Below are positions 29,760-39,581 of a stretch of DNA of 64,000 nt, piece after piece. A program made the position numbers and the translations under genes. Every line of letters starts with the position of its first letter. Positions within the stretch are counted from its first letter, which is position 1. Source of the stretch: JAGDMJ01 sp963809695 (GTDB taxonomy: Bacteria; Bacteroidota; Ignavibacteria; UBA10030; UBA6906); assembly GCA_963809695.1 (NCBI GenBank), contig CAWEKI010000009.1:682001-746000 (forward strand). Direction: 5' to 3'. The notes below the pieces were generated by a model. It had not been told where the DNA came from. It ran no database searches and was given only the letters and a program-made list of their open reading frames with translations.

Positions 29760-32441
29760 CTAAAGGCTGTTCGTCAACATATGATACATATAGGAGAGGT
29801 ACATCGGCGCGGACACTGTAGCGTCATAATATACGAACACGACAGCGAACACACAGAGCAGCGAGACAATGCCAAATGCGTACATCTTCAGCGGCAGCAC
29901 ATCATACACGATCGACATGCCTTTCAACATCCGGAGAAAAACCCAGAAGTGGATGGCGGCCACAAGTACGAGAGCGGGAAGAACATACTCGGGGCTGTCG
30001 AGGATCCTGTAAAGGACCATGCCGATGAGTATGAATGCCACCAGCGGAGCAGCGGACCACATCGTGACCGCATAGGCGTGGCTGGGGTAGATCCGCATTT
30101 TGAAAAACAACCGCGCGATGTAGACCGCCACAGTGATCAACACCAGCCCCACAAACACTGCCGCCGTAATAAAACCGATCGCCTTCAGCGGATTCCAGAT
30201 GACCTTCACCACCTCTGCCTTGATCGCATCCGATACCAGGAGAATGGAAAGTAAATTGTCCAGGAAGGCGTTGCCACGAAAGTGAAAGAGAACACTGGAC
30301 ACCGTAATGGCCGTTCCCAGCGAAACCACCACGCCGAGGAGCGTGGTTAGCAGGAACGACACCGTATGCTGGTCCCGCACGTCGGAATAGAAGTTATACG
30401 AGCTCATCAACGAGCGGTTGAAACTCTCCCGGAAGCGCCGGCTCATGTTGTAGACATACGCAACGCCGACAAGGACGGCGAAACCGGCAAGCACATAAAT
30501 GATTGGCGCCCCCGACGGGCGTCCCCCGATCGGCAGGGCCACGAATTTCTCGCCGTGGAAAATCGACCGGACCGCTTCATAGGCAAGCCGCTTCTCGCGT
30601 ACAGAATTGACCAGCCCGAGGGTGTGGACCCAGGGGTCTCCCGACATCACCGTGAGCGACGGGCGATCGCCCCGCCAATCGTTGAACGCCCAGATGATGC
30701 CGCCATCATAGTCCAGTGAGCGGAGAACCTCGAACCGCTGCAGATAAAAGCGTGCCTGAGCCTCCTGCGACAGCGGGTCGTTCGTCCCGCGCCGGTTCTC
30801 ATGCTGTACTTCGGTCCCGAACTTCGCCACGATGACTGGCTGCCCACGATGGCCGGCCCGCCACGCCTCAAGGCCGGCTTTCCAGTCATGAAGGTCGTTC
30901 GATTGAAGATTGAGCGCAGCAATGTCCACAAGGGTACTGGAGATGTCATTCCGCAGCAACGAGGCACCATAATAGGTGGGACGCCCATCCAACGAATGCG
31001 ACAGGCTCACAAGGCGCTCCACGGCGCTTCGCGTTGCCGGGTGGGTCGACTCGAGCTCGTCACCAAGACCCCAGGCCAGGACAGAAGGATGATTCCGATC
31101 CCGGAGGATCATCTCACGGAGCATGCTCCCCGCCAGATCAACATACCCTTCATCGGCAAGAACCTGTCCGGGCGGATGGACCAGCGGGATCTCCTCCATG
31201 GCCAAGAGTCCGTACCGGTCACACAGATCGAGCATGTAAGGATGCGGTGGGTGGTTGATGAAGCGAATGACGTTGGCGCCGAGATTCCGGATCAGCGCGA
31301 CGTCCTTTTCCATCAGCTCATCTGTCAGCGCATTGCCGCCGGCCGGGTAGTCTTCATTCCAGATCACCCCCTTCAGCACGATCCTTTTCCCGTTCAACTG
31401 GATGTGTCCGTTCTCCACAGCCAAGGTCCGGATCCCCACCGAGAGGTCGTACTCATCAACAACGCTGTTCTCTTTTGCGGTTCCCTTCACCAGGAAACAT
31501 CGCATCAGATAGAGCTCGGGCGCATCCGGAGACCAGACCTTCGGACTTGGGACGGTTGTCTCCCCTTTGCCGATCCATGACCCTGTCTCAGATGCACTCA
31601 CGGGCGTGAACGCGCTCCGTCCCACCAGGATGCCTGAGATTTTGTCCAACACGTCATAATAGAAGCCGTACGACCCCGGCGTCTCTGCCGCCTCCGGAGT
31701 CTCCGTTATCGATGGTTGTTTGGCGTCAATGGTCGCCTGGACCGTGATGTGGGCAGCGGTTCCCTTCTCCACGAACTCGTTCCGGATCGTGACGTCCTTG
31801 ACGAAAATGGGAGGCGTCCCGAGCAGGGAAAGACTCCGCACAACCCCTCCATAGTTCCGCGGATCCCAGGGCCAGGGCCTCAGAGGGATAGTCCTCCTGA
31901 AGTCAAGGTTGTTCCCAACCACGATACGGAGCAGATTCTCCTTGTCTCCCTGGACTGCATGTGCGGGAACCGGCTGAATGAAACTCGTGTAGCCACCGGT
32001 GTGATTCGTGACAAAGTCGTTATTGACTGTCAGCTCACTGGTGTAATTTATGCCGTCCGCGGAGAGATGAAAGCGGTATTTCTGTGCCACATCAGCAGGA
32101 ACCTGAATGCTGCGCTGGAATATGACGCGGCCCTGAAAGTCGTAGGCTGAAGGGAGTGTCACCGTACCTGATGGACCGACGTCTATTGTGTAGTCCCAGG
32201 GACCGCGAAGATCAATGCTGATCCTCGTTGGAGACGGGTTTGAGATCGGATTTGCAGGTGCCCCTGAGCTTTCCAGGAACTTGTATTCCGCACAGAATGA
32301 AGTGTGAAGCGATAGTGCTAACAGGACGACGGAGGCGACAATTCGAAGAGCCGGTTGGAAACTGTGGGGGCGGCTGAATTTGGGTTTATTTCTCGCCAAG
32401 TAGACGTAACCACTTCTGGGGTAGGTAGTAATTTCTATCAC
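29760..32441 (-). CDS. Glycoside-hydrolase-family-2-fold protein with C-terminal multi-helix membrane domain; catalytic nucleophile replaced
   Basis: 893 residues from a GTG at 32441. A signal-like hydrophobic segment (about 31-50) is followed by a GH2 jelly-roll (about 72-208), an immunoglobulin-like domain (about 210-340) and a TIM barrel (about 341-635). RDRNHPSVLAWGLGDE matches the GH2 acid/base motif with Glu462 kept but Asp461 in place of the usual Asn. The nucleophile motif, normally (S/T)EYG, reads AKFG with Lys540 in place of Glu. Residues 644-893 form six or seven membrane helices with no family I can name. So it may be inactive or altered, held in the membrane. The GTG lies above the predicted transcript start, so a TTG at 32399 is an alternative start. 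Confidence 0.8.
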   Translation of the reverse strand: MIEITTYPRSGYVYLARNKPKFSRPHSFQPALRIVASVVLLALSLHTSFCAEYKFLESSGAPANPISNPSPTRISIDLRGPWDYTIDVGPSGTVTLPSAYDFQGRVIFQRSIQVPADVAQKYRFHLSADGINYTSELTVNNDFVTNHTGGYTSFIQPVPAHAVQGDKENLLRIVVGNNLDFRRTIPLRPWPWDPRNYGGVVRSLSLLGTPPIFVKDVTIRNEFVEKGTAAHITVQATIDAKQPSITETPEAAETPGSYGFYYDVLDKISGILVGRSAFTPVSASETGSWIGKGETTVPSPKVWSPDAPELYLMRCFLVKGTAKENSVVDEYDLSVGIRTLAVENGHIQLNGKRIVLKGVIWNEDYPAGGNALTDELMEKDVALIRNLGANVIRFINHPPHPYMLDLCDRYGLLAMEEIPLVHPPGQVLADEGYVDLAGSMLREMILRDRNHPSVLAWGLGDELESTHPATRSAVERLVSLSHSLDGRPTYYGASLLRNDISSTLVDIAALNLQSNDLHDWKAGLEAWRAGHRGQPVIVAKFGTEVQHENRRGTNDPLSQEAQARFYLQRFEVLRSLDYDGGIIWAFNDWRGDRPSLTVMSGDPWVHTLGLVNSVREKRLAYEAVRSIFHGEKFVALPIGGRPSGAPIIYVLAGFAVLVGVAYVYNMSRRFRESFNRSLMSSYNFYSDVRDQHTVSFLLTTLLGVVVSLGTAITVSSVLFHFRGNAFLDNLLSILLVSDAIKAEVVKVIWNPLKAIGFITAAVFVGLVLITVAVYIARLFFKMRIYPSHAYAVTMWSAAPLVAFILIGMVLYRILDSPEYVLPALVLVAAIHFWVFLRMLKGMSIVYDVLPLKMYAFGIVSLLCVFAVVFVYYDATVSAPMYLSYMYHMLTNSL

Positions 32442-32444
32442 CTA

Positions 32445-32473
32445 AATATAAGCATAAAGTGATGGGAATGCAA
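32445..32473 (-). promoter_or_regulatory. Sigma70-type promoter of the GH2-like gene
   Basis: On the minus strand TTGCAT (32473-32468) and TATATT (32450-32445) are 17 bases apart. The transcript start would be near 32438, which lies inside the first codons of the longest frame and argues for a downstream start codon or a near-leaderless message. Confidence 0.6.
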
Positions 32474-32480
32474 CAGAAAG

Positions 32481-33245
32481 CTATTTCTGCCTGGCTGACT
32501 TGAAAATTCCCGCAAAAGAGTCTGCTTTGAGGCATGCGCCGCCAACCAGAGCACCGTCTATGTCATGTTGCGCGAGAAGTTCTGCCGCATTGTCAGGTTT
32601 TACGCTTCCACCATACTGAATCACGACCTTGTCGGCCAATTCCTTGGAATAAAGTTTGGAAATCAATCCCCGGATATGGGCATGTACATCCTGAGCCTGC
32701 CCCGGGGTGGCATTCTTTCCCGTGCCGATGGCCCAGACGGGCTCGTACGCAATAATCACGCGCTCCATGTCTGCCATAGAAATTCCATCGAGCACCCCCT
32801 TCAGCTGTGTGGCCACAATCTGCTCAGTGATTCCACCTTCCCTCTCTTTAAGTGTTTCGCCGACGCAGAGAATTGGGAGCAGGCCATTGGCCAGCGCCTT
32901 TTTCGCCTTGAGATTGATCTTCCCGTCGGTCTCACCATAATACTGCCGGCGCTCCGAGTGGCCGAGGATGACATACTCGCATCCGGTGGACTTGAGCATC
33001 TTCCAGGATATCTCTCCTGTGAACGCGCCTTCGTCATGTTCCGACATATTTTGCGCGCCGAGCTTCACCGGCGATCCGTTGAGCAGCTTTCCGGCGATGT
33101 GCAGCGAAGTACATGGGGGACAAACGACCACGGTGACAAAGGGAGGAGCGGAGGCAGCCTGGGCTTTGACACTCCGGAGCAGTTCTTCCGATTCCTCGAC
33201 ATCTTTGAACATCTTCCAATTTCCGGCGATCACTGTTTTTCGCAT
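32481..33245 (-). CDS. tpiA: Triosephosphate isomerase
   Basis: 254 residues with all TIM catalytic parts: AGNWKMF (6-12, Lys), ILGHSERR (about 93-100, His), and AYEPVWAIGTGK (about 165-176, Glu and loop 6). It interconverts dihydroxyacetone phosphate and glyceraldehyde 3-phosphate in glycolysis and gluconeogenesis. pgk and gap are about 10 kb away in a separate unit. The 138 bases before it, after gatB, hold no clear promoter. Confidence 0.97.
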   Translation of the reverse strand: MRKTVIAGNWKMFKDVEESEELLRSVKAQAASAPPFVTVVVCPPCTSLHIAGKLLNGSPVKLGAQNMSEHDEGAFTGEISWKMLKSTGCEYVILGHSERRQYYGETDGKINLKAKKALANGLLPILCVGETLKEREGGITEQIVATQLKGVLDGISMADMERVIIAYEPVWAIGTGKNATPGQAQDVHAHIRGLISKLYSKELADKVVIQYGGSVKPDNAAELLAQHDIDGALVGGACLKADSFAGIFKSARQK

Positions 33246-33383
33246 GGATGTCTTCTGTAGTGGTTTGTGGAATATTCAGGTCCGCTGACCGCGCGGTTCC
33301 TGGTGCGTGAAAACCTGCTTGTGCTTCGGATACGTCGCTGTCGCGATAAAGACATAACCCGTGCTGATCTCTTCGGCAGGAGG

Positions 33384-34862
33384 TCAACCCCTCCGTGCCT
33401 CGAGCTTCTTCTTTAACACTTCGTTCACCAGCTTCGGGTTTCCTTTCCCCTTCATCAGCTTCATGGTCTCCCCGACAAAGAAGCCGAAGATCTTCGGGTT
33501 TCCTGCCAGATATTTTTCCACCTGCGGGCCGTTGGCACCGAGCACCGCCTCGGCGGCCTCTTCGATCGCACCGGCATCGGAAACCTGCACGAGCCCTCCC
33601 CGTTCCACAATGGCGCGAGGCTCGTCGCGCGAGACCAGCATAGCGGCAAACACATCCTTGGCGATCGTCCCGCTGACCGTTCCGTCCTGAATCAGCGCGA
33701 TCAGTGCGGCGAGATAGGCGGCAGGAACGGGAAACTCGCCTATCGCGATCTTTTGCTCGCTTACGACCCGGAGAACCTCCGTCATGACCCAGTTGCTCGC
33801 CATCTTGGCAAGCGCACGCGGCGTTTGCCCCATCCGTGCGGACAGATCGTTGAGCACCGCTTCGAAATAGTCTGCGATCCCTTTCTCGGTCGTCAGGATG
33901 TCCGCGTCGTACTGCGGCAAGCCCAGGTGTTCCACGAAGCGGTCACGCCGCGGCACGGGAAGTTCAGGCAGTGAGTGCTCCACACGCCGGATCCAGGGTT
34001 CATCCACAAGCACAGGCACGAGATCGGGATCGGGAAAGTACCGGTAATCGTGTGCCTCCTCCTTGCTCCGCATCGGCAACGCGACGTTCTGGTCCGCATC
34101 CCACAACAGCGTTTCCTGGACCACCCTGCCACCGTCCTCGATCACCCTGATCTGCCGCTCGATTTCATACGTGAGTGCCCGCTCCACGTTGCGGAAGGAG
34201 TTCATGTTTTTAACTTCCGTTTTCGTCCCAAGTTCCGCCTGCCCCTTCCGTCGGACGGAGACGTTCGCATCGCACCGCAGGCTTCCTTCCTCCATGTTCC
34301 CGTCACAGATGCCGAGGTAGGTCACCAACTGCCTGACCCTGAAGAGAAACAGATATGCTTCCCGGGGCGAGCGGATATCCGGTTCGCTGACGAGCTCAGC
34401 GAGCGGCACGCCGCATCTGTTGACATCCACCAGCGTGGATGCGCCGGCATCATGGATTGATTTCCCCGCATCCTCTTCCATATGGATGCGCGTGATGCCG
34501 ATCTTCCTCCTGCCTCCCCCCTCCTCGTCGAGCTCGATAAAGCCTCCCGAGCAGATCGGCTCCTCGTACTGTGAGATCTGGTACCCTTTGGGGAGATCGG
34601 GATAGAAATAGTTCTTCCTGGCAAAGACGGACCTGGGAGCGATGCGGCAGTGCACCGCAAGCCCCATGCGAAGGATACATTCCACGAGGTTGATGTTCAG
34701 AACAGGAAGGCTCCCCGGCATGCCGAGGCAGACGGGGCAGACGTTAGTGTTCGGCTGGCTCCCGAACGTTGTCGAGCAACCGCAGAACGCCTTCGTCGAC
34801 GTAAGCATCTGGGCATGCACTTCCAGCCCGATCACCGGCTCAAAGGTCCCGTAATCCTTCAC
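33384..34862 (-). CDS. gatB: Aspartyl/glutamyl-tRNA(Asn/Gln) amidotransferase subunit B
   Basis: 492 residues with GLEVHAQM (9-16), the zinc-type Cys pairs FCGC and CPVCLGMPGSLP, and the C-terminal YqeY-like helical domain ending in NPKLVNEVLKKKLEARRG. It amidates Glu-tRNA(Gln) and/or Asp-tRNA(Asn) with GatA and GatC, which are elsewhere. It lies 19 bases after sucC. Nothing unusual. Confidence 0.97.
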   Translation of the reverse strand: MKDYGTFEPVIGLEVHAQMLTSTKAFCGCSTTFGSQPNTNVCPVCLGMPGSLPVLNINLVECILRMGLAVHCRIAPRSVFARKNYFYPDLPKGYQISQYEEPICSGGFIELDEEGGGRRKIGITRIHMEEDAGKSIHDAGASTLVDVNRCGVPLAELVSEPDIRSPREAYLFLFRVRQLVTYLGICDGNMEEGSLRCDANVSVRRKGQAELGTKTEVKNMNSFRNVERALTYEIERQIRVIEDGGRVVQETLLWDADQNVALPMRSKEEAHDYRYFPDPDLVPVLVDEPWIRRVEHSLPELPVPRRDRFVEHLGLPQYDADILTTEKGIADYFEAVLNDLSARMGQTPRALAKMASNWVMTEVLRVVSEQKIAIGEFPVPAAYLAALIALIQDGTVSGTIAKDVFAAMLVSRDEPRAIVERGGLVQVSDAGAIEEAAEAVLGANGPQVEKYLAGNPKIFGFFVGETMKLMKGKGNPKLVNEVLKKKLEARRG

Positions 34863-34881
34863 CAGTCTCCCGCTGTCGATG

Positions 34882-36045
34882 TCAGTTCCGGATCGCCTGG
34901 GTCACCTTGTCCGCGGCTTCCCTCAGGCTCCCGGCCACCAGGAAATTCAGTCCGGAGGACCGCAAGATCTCGCCGGCAAGTTCTGCGTTGGTGCCGGCAA
35001 GCCGGACCACGACAGGCACGGTGACCCGGGTTTTTTTTGTTGCCTCGACAACACCGGTGGCGACGCGGTCACACCGCACGATCCCTCCGAAAATATTGAT
35101 CAGCACGGCTTTCACGTGGGGATCGGCAAGGATGATCTTGAAACCGGCTTCGACGGTCTCCGCGCTGGCCCCTCCGCCGACATCGAGGAAATTCGCCGGC
35201 TCCCCTCCCGCAAGTTTGATGATGTCCATCGTGGCCATGGCAAGGCCGGCCCCGTTCACCATACAGCCGACATTTCCGTCGAGCTTGATATAATTCAGGT
35301 TTGCCTTCGACGCATCCACCTCCAGCGGCTCCTCTTCATCCAGATCCCTGAGGGCGCGCAGCTCCGGATGGCGGTCAAGAGCATTGTCGTCGAAGTTCAT
35401 TTTTGCATCGAGCGCCAGCACGGAGCCGTCCGTGGTGATCACAAGCGGGTTGATCTCCGCCAGGGAGCAATCCATCTCTTCGTAGGCCCGGTAGAGGGCG
35501 GTGAGAAATCGTACACCATTCTTGAAGGCATCGCCCGTCAGGCCCAGCCCGAATGCAAGCGCGCGCGCCTGAAACGCCTGGAAACCCGCAGCACGATCCA
35601 CGAATTCCTTCAGGATCTTCTCCGGCGTCTCCGCCGCAACCTTTTCGATCTCGACCCCCCCTTCCGTCGACGCCATGACGACATTCCGGGATGACGACCG
35701 GTCGAGCGTCACGCCGACGTACAACTCCCTCGCGATGTTGATTCCCTGCTCGATCAGAAGCCGGCGCACCACTTTCCCTTCCGGCCCCGTCTGGTGCGTC
35801 ACGAGCACCATACCGAGAATCTGCGAGGCACGTTGACGGACTTCATCCAGACTTCGCGCCACTTTCACGCCTCCCCCTTTGCCCCGCCCCCCCGCATGGA
35901 TCTGGGCCTTCACCACCCACACGGTGCCGCCAAGCTCCTGCGCCGCCCGCACCGCTTCGTCGATCGAGAACGCCACCCTCCCTTTCGGCACCGCGACGCT
36001 GAATTTCTTCAGGATTTCCTTCGCCTGATACTCATGGACTTTCAT
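34882..36045 (-). CDS. sucC: Succinate-CoA ligase (ADP/GDP-forming) subunit beta
   Basis: 387 residues with the ATP-grasp start MKVHEYQAKEIL, AQIHAGGRGKGGG (about 46-58) and the CoA-ligase domain segment NGAGLAMATMDII and NIFGGIVRCD. It forms succinate and ATP from succinyl-CoA in the TCA cycle with SucD. sucD is not adjacent: pruA is upstream and gatB downstream, so the alpha subunit must be encoded elsewhere. Confidence 0.96.
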   Translation of the reverse strand: MKVHEYQAKEILKKFSVAVPKGRVAFSIDEAVRAAQELGGTVWVVKAQIHAGGRGKGGGVKVARSLDEVRQRASQILGMVLVTHQTGPEGKVVRRLLIEQGINIARELYVGVTLDRSSSRNVVMASTEGGVEIEKVAAETPEKILKEFVDRAAGFQAFQARALAFGLGLTGDAFKNGVRFLTALYRAYEEMDCSLAEINPLVITTDGSVLALDAKMNFDDNALDRHPELRALRDLDEEEPLEVDASKANLNYIKLDGNVGCMVNGAGLAMATMDIIKLAGGEPANFLDVGGGASAETVEAGFKIILADPHVKAVLINIFGGIVRCDRVATGVVEATKKTRVTVPVVVRLAGTNAELAGEILRSSGLNFLVAGSLREAADKVTQAIRN

Positions 36046-36064
36046 GGACTCTCCCGGATTCAGG

Positions 36065-37624
36065 TTATTTTTTTACTTTCTCGGCCACCGACTTGGCCTG
36101 AAGGAAGAGCAACAGATAGTCTCTCCCCCCCGCCTTGGAATCGGTGCCGCTCATGTTGAACCCGCCGAACGGATGCGCTCCCACCATCGCACCCGTGCAT
36201 TTGCGGTTCATGTAGAGGTTCCCAACGAAGAATTCTCTTTCAGCGCGCGCCAGATGCTTCTTGTTCTTGCTGTACACGGCGCCGGTCAACCCGAACTCCG
36301 TGTTATTGGCGATCTGCAATGCATCGTCGAAATCCTTTGCCTTGAGCACCGCCAGCACGGGTCCAAAGATCTCCTCCTGGCTGATCGTGCTCTTCGGAGC
36401 TACGTCGGCAATGACCGTGGGGCGAATGAAGTACCCTCCATCGCCCACTGCGGTCCCCCCCGCAACGAGCCTTCCCCCTTCGGCGACCCCTGTGTCGATG
36501 TACTGCAGTATCTTCTCCTGCGATCCGCTGTTGACGACCGGCCCCATGTAATTCTTCCTGTCGGCAGCATCCCCCACGACCAGAGCATCCACCTTGCGCG
36601 CCAGGAGATCAACGAACTTGTCATACACTTTCTCATGCACGATGGCACGAGAACATGCCGAGCATTTCTGTCCCTGGAAGCCGAAGGCAGACACCAGCAC
36701 CCCCTGCACTGCCTCATTGAGGTCCACTCCGTCGTCCACGATAATGGAGTCCTTTCCTCCCATCTCCGCCACCACCCTCTTGAGCCAGATCTGGCCCGGC
36801 TGTACCTTGGCGGCGACTTCGTTAATGTGAATGCCGACCTCCTTGGAGCCGGTGAAGGAAACAAAGCGGGTCTTCGGATGCATGACGAGCGTGTCTCCCA
36901 CGGCTCCGCCGGGGCCCGAGACGAAATTCACCACGCCGTCCGGGAGGCCCACTTCCTGCATAATCTTCATGAACATCCACCCGGTAAGCGGAGAGTCGCT
37001 CGAAGGCTTCAGGAGCACGGTGTTCCCCGCAACAATGGCGGCCGAAGCCATGCCGGCCAGTATGGCCAGAGGGAAGTTCCACGGCGGGATGACAACGCCG
37101 ACGCCGAGGGGAAGATAGACCAGCCTTCCCTTCTCCCCGGGAAGCTTTACCACCGGATGCTCGCCGGCATACCGGAGCATTTCACGACCGTAGAATTCTA
37201 GAAAATCGATCGCCTCCGCCACGTCGGCGTCGGCCTCGGGCCAAGGCTTCCCGACCTCCAGGATCTCCACGGCATTCAGTTCAAAGCGGTGCTTGCGCAT
37301 TGCCCTGGCGGCCTTGAAGAGGTACTCCGCCCGCTTCGTCGCCGGAACATCCTTCCACTCCTCGAATTTCGCGAGGGCAACCTCCATCGCCTTGTTCGCG
37401 ACAGCGGCATCCCCCTTTTGGAAAACGCCTACGACCTCGGCAGGATTGGACGGATTGAGGGAGTTGAACTTCCGGTCTGTAAAGATGCGTTCGCTCCCGA
37501 CAACGATCGGGTACTCTTTTCCAAAATCCTTCCGAACGCTGGCAAGCGCTGCTTCCTGTTTGTCACAGTTGGCTTTCCTGGACCAGTCGATGTATGGTTC
37601 GTTCTTGAATTTGGGAATAGTCAT
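36065..37624 (-). CDS. pruA: L-glutamate gamma-semialdehyde (1-pyrroline-5-carboxylate) dehydrogenase
   Basis: 519 residues of the aldehyde dehydrogenase superfamily. The catalytic Cys lies in FQGQKCSACSRA and the general-base Glu in VVAEMGGKDS; the NAD-binding FTGSKEVG is also seen. The close match to RocA/PruA-type P5C dehydrogenases, rather than general aldehyde dehydrogenases, includes FNMSGTDSKAGG near the C-terminus. It oxidises glutamate semialdehyde to glutamate, the second step of proline breakdown. The first-step enzyme is 20 kb away (56966-57868), so the pathway is split. Confidence 0.94.
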   Translation of the reverse strand: MTIPKFKNEPYIDWSRKANCDKQEAALASVRKDFGKEYPIVVGSERIFTDRKFNSLNPSNPAEVVGVFQKGDAAVANKAMEVALAKFEEWKDVPATKRAEYLFKAARAMRKHRFELNAVEILEVGKPWPEADADVAEAIDFLEFYGREMLRYAGEHPVVKLPGEKGRLVYLPLGVGVVIPPWNFPLAILAGMASAAIVAGNTVLLKPSSDSPLTGWMFMKIMQEVGLPDGVVNFVSGPGGAVGDTLVMHPKTRFVSFTGSKEVGIHINEVAAKVQPGQIWLKRVVAEMGGKDSIIVDDGVDLNEAVQGVLVSAFGFQGQKCSACSRAIVHEKVYDKFVDLLARKVDALVVGDAADRKNYMGPVVNSGSQEKILQYIDTGVAEGGRLVAGGTAVGDGGYFIRPTVIADVAPKSTISQEEIFGPVLAVLKAKDFDDALQIANNTEFGLTGAVYSKNKKHLARAEREFFVGNLYMNRKCTGAMVGAHPFGGFNMSGTDSKAGGRDYLLLFLQAKSVAEKVKK

Positions 37625-37695
37625 GACACTTCCTCGTCAATTTGATTCGTGTGATCAAGTTTACCCAAACGTTTTCCTCAGGGTTTCCCTTGTCC

Positions 37696-38583
37696 CTAGC
37701 CATACAGCGTCCCCGATGCCGCCAAAACCGTGTTCTTCATCAGCATCGCTATGGTCATGAGCCCCACCCCGCCGGGTACGGGAGTGATGGCAGCCGCGAC
37801 CGCAGAGGCCGAGCTGAATTCTACATCCCCGACGATCCTGCTGCCCGATTTTTTTGTTGAATCGGGGATGCGATTGATACCGACATCGATGACCGTGCAG
37901 CCTGGTTTCAACATCGAACCCGTAATGAAGCCTGGCCGGCCGATTGCGGCAATAACGATGTCGGCCTCGCGAGTGTACCGGGCGATGTCCCTGGCGCCAG
38001 TGTGCGCAATCGTGGCCACGGCATTCGCGCCGCGCTGCTTCTGCAGGAGGATGTTCAGCACCGGCTTCCCCACCAGATTGCTGCGGCCGACTATGACAAC
38101 GTGACGGCCTCCGGGGTCGTTCCCGCTCCGAATGAGCATCTCCTGGATGCCTGCCGGCGTGCAGGGCCTCAGGCATGGTTGTCCAATGACCAGCCTCCCC
38201 ACGTTTATTGGATGGAAACCATCGACATCTTTCCGGTAATCGATCGCTTCGATAACCTTCATTTCATCGATGTGCTTCGGGAGGGGAAACTGCACAAGGA
38301 CGCCGTGGATGGAAGGGTCCGCATTGAACCGTGCGATGAGGTCCAGCACCTCTGCCTGGGAAGTAGCCGCCGGGCGTGTCTCGGTGACCGAATGGAATCC
38401 AACCTCGGCGCACGTTTTTCCTTTCGACCGGACATAGATCTCAGAGGCGGGATCGTCGCCGACCAGAATGAACGCGAGGCCGGGGACAATTCCCCGCGTC
38501 TTCAGGAGTTCCGCCGCCTCGTTCTTCGCTTCTTCCTTGATCGCCAGAGAAATTGGTTTGCCGTCAATAAGCGTAGCGGGCAT
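37696..38583 (-). CDS. folD: Methylenetetrahydrofolate dehydrogenase / cyclohydrolase
   Basis: 295 residues from the ATG at 38583 (MPATLIDGKPIS); the longer open frame upstream has no family match. It has YVRSKGKTCAEVG with the catalytic Lys (about 52-64), QFPLPKHID, and the dinucleotide-binding GRSNLVGKPV. It interconverts methylene-, methenyl- and formyl-tetrahydrofolate. It starts 28 bases after the YmdB-type gene ends. Confidence 0.96.
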   Translation of the reverse strand: MPATLIDGKPISLAIKEEAKNEAAELLKTRGIVPGLAFILVGDDPASEIYVRSKGKTCAEVGFHSVTETRPAATSQAEVLDLIARFNADPSIHGVLVQFPLPKHIDEMKVIEAIDYRKDVDGFHPINVGRLVIGQPCLRPCTPAGIQEMLIRSGNDPGGRHVVIVGRSNLVGKPVLNILLQKQRGANAVATIAHTGARDIARYTREADIVIAAIGRPGFITGSMLKPGCTVIDVGINRIPDSTKKSGSRIVGDVEFSSASAVAAAITPVPGGVGLMTIAMLMKNTVLAASGTLYG

Positions 38584-38611
38584 GGGAGATGTCTCGAATG
38601 ATGGAACTGCC

Positions 38612-39409
38612 TCAGGAGAACGCCGGAAACACCATGGATTCCATCTTGAGCGCCCTGCCCGACTCGACATCTGCCTGCACAAAAACGGCGGCCAGCCGGA
38701 CGTCATGCGCAGCGATCTCGTATTTGTGCGGGGTAGCGGTCATGAGGCGTTTGATCGCCAGGTCCTTCTTCATGCCGAGCACGGAGTCATAGGGACCGGT
38801 CATGCCAACGTCAGTCAGGTACGCCGTGCCGCGCGGCAGGATCCTGCCATCGGCCGTCGGCGCATGGGTGTGCGTTCCGACCATGGCCGTGACTTTACCG
38901 TCGAGATGCCACCCCATTGCCATCTTCTCCGCAGTCGCATCTGCATGAAAATCCACAAAAATCACCTTCGTCTCTTCATGGATCTTCGAAATAGCCCAGT
39001 CGGCAGTCTTGAAGGGGTCGTCAATGGGTTGCATATACACCCGCCCCTGGATATTGAGAACGCCGGCTTTCCCTTTCTCCCCGAGATCCACGACGATGAA
39101 ACCATTGCCGCCATTTTCACGCGGATAATTCAGCGGACGCAGTATGCGCCGGTCACTCCCGAGGACTTTCCTGCTGTCCCACCGGTCCCACACATGGTTG
39201 CCGGTCGTGATCACGTGCGCCCCCGCTTCAAAGAGCTTCTTGGCATGCTCTTCGGAAATCCCTTTCCCGTCGGTCACGTTCTCACCGTTGATGAGAAGGA
39301 GATCGACATCGTATTTCTTGACGTAGTTGGGGAGGAGCGTGAGGGCAAGTTCGAGACCCGGGGCACCGACGATATCGCCTACAAAAAAGATATTGAGCAG
39401 CTTCGGCAC
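38612..39409 (-). CDS. YmdB-family metallophosphoesterase
   Basis: 265 residues with FVGDIVGAPGLEL (9-21), LLINGENVTDGKG, TTGNHVWD and FVDFHADATAEK, the metal-binding set of the YmdB/TIGR00282 family. Members hydrolyse 2',3'-cyclic nucleotides and affect RNA levels. It lies directly before folD. The 170 bases upstream contain an inverted repeat and a TATATT with no good -35. Confidence 0.92.
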   Translation of the reverse strand: MPKLLNIFFVGDIVGAPGLELALTLLPNYVKKYDVDLLLINGENVTDGKGISEEHAKKLFEAGAHVITTGNHVWDRWDSRKVLGSDRRILRPLNYPRENGGNGFIVVDLGEKGKAGVLNIQGRVYMQPIDDPFKTADWAISKIHEETKVIFVDFHADATAEKMAMGWHLDGKVTAMVGTHTHAPTADGRILPRGTAYLTDVGMTGPYDSVLGMKKDLAIKRLMTATPHKYEIAAHDVRLAAVFVQADVESGRALKMESMVFPAFS

Positions 39410-39522
39410 GTTGATTGGCGTTTGAATGTGAGTGAGAATATAGGAAGAAAAAGACAGAAAAGAAAAGAGCCGTGTCAGAGAGGAAACATCGATGACCGAA
39501 GGGTGTCGCGTAGAAACACCAA

Positions 39523-39571
39523 GAGCCTATCCCAGAACCATGAATCCATACACCGGTCCCGGGATAGGCTC
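39523..39571 (-). terminator. Inverted repeat / probable terminator after the NTF2-like gene
   Basis: GAGCCTATCCC (39523-39533) and GGGATAGGCTC (39561-39571) are perfect 11-bp complements with a 27-base loop. They start 10 bases after the stop of the gene at 39582. The minus strand then reads TTGGTGTTTCT. Confidence 0.55.
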
Positions 39572-39581
39572 CTGATGATAT

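Noticed and set aside
33246..33383. The gatB frame stays open for about 34 codons after its TGA, in the gatB-tpiA gap.
   Set aside because: No start codon or ribosome binding site lies in that stretch and GatB already has its normal C-terminus; chance open frame.
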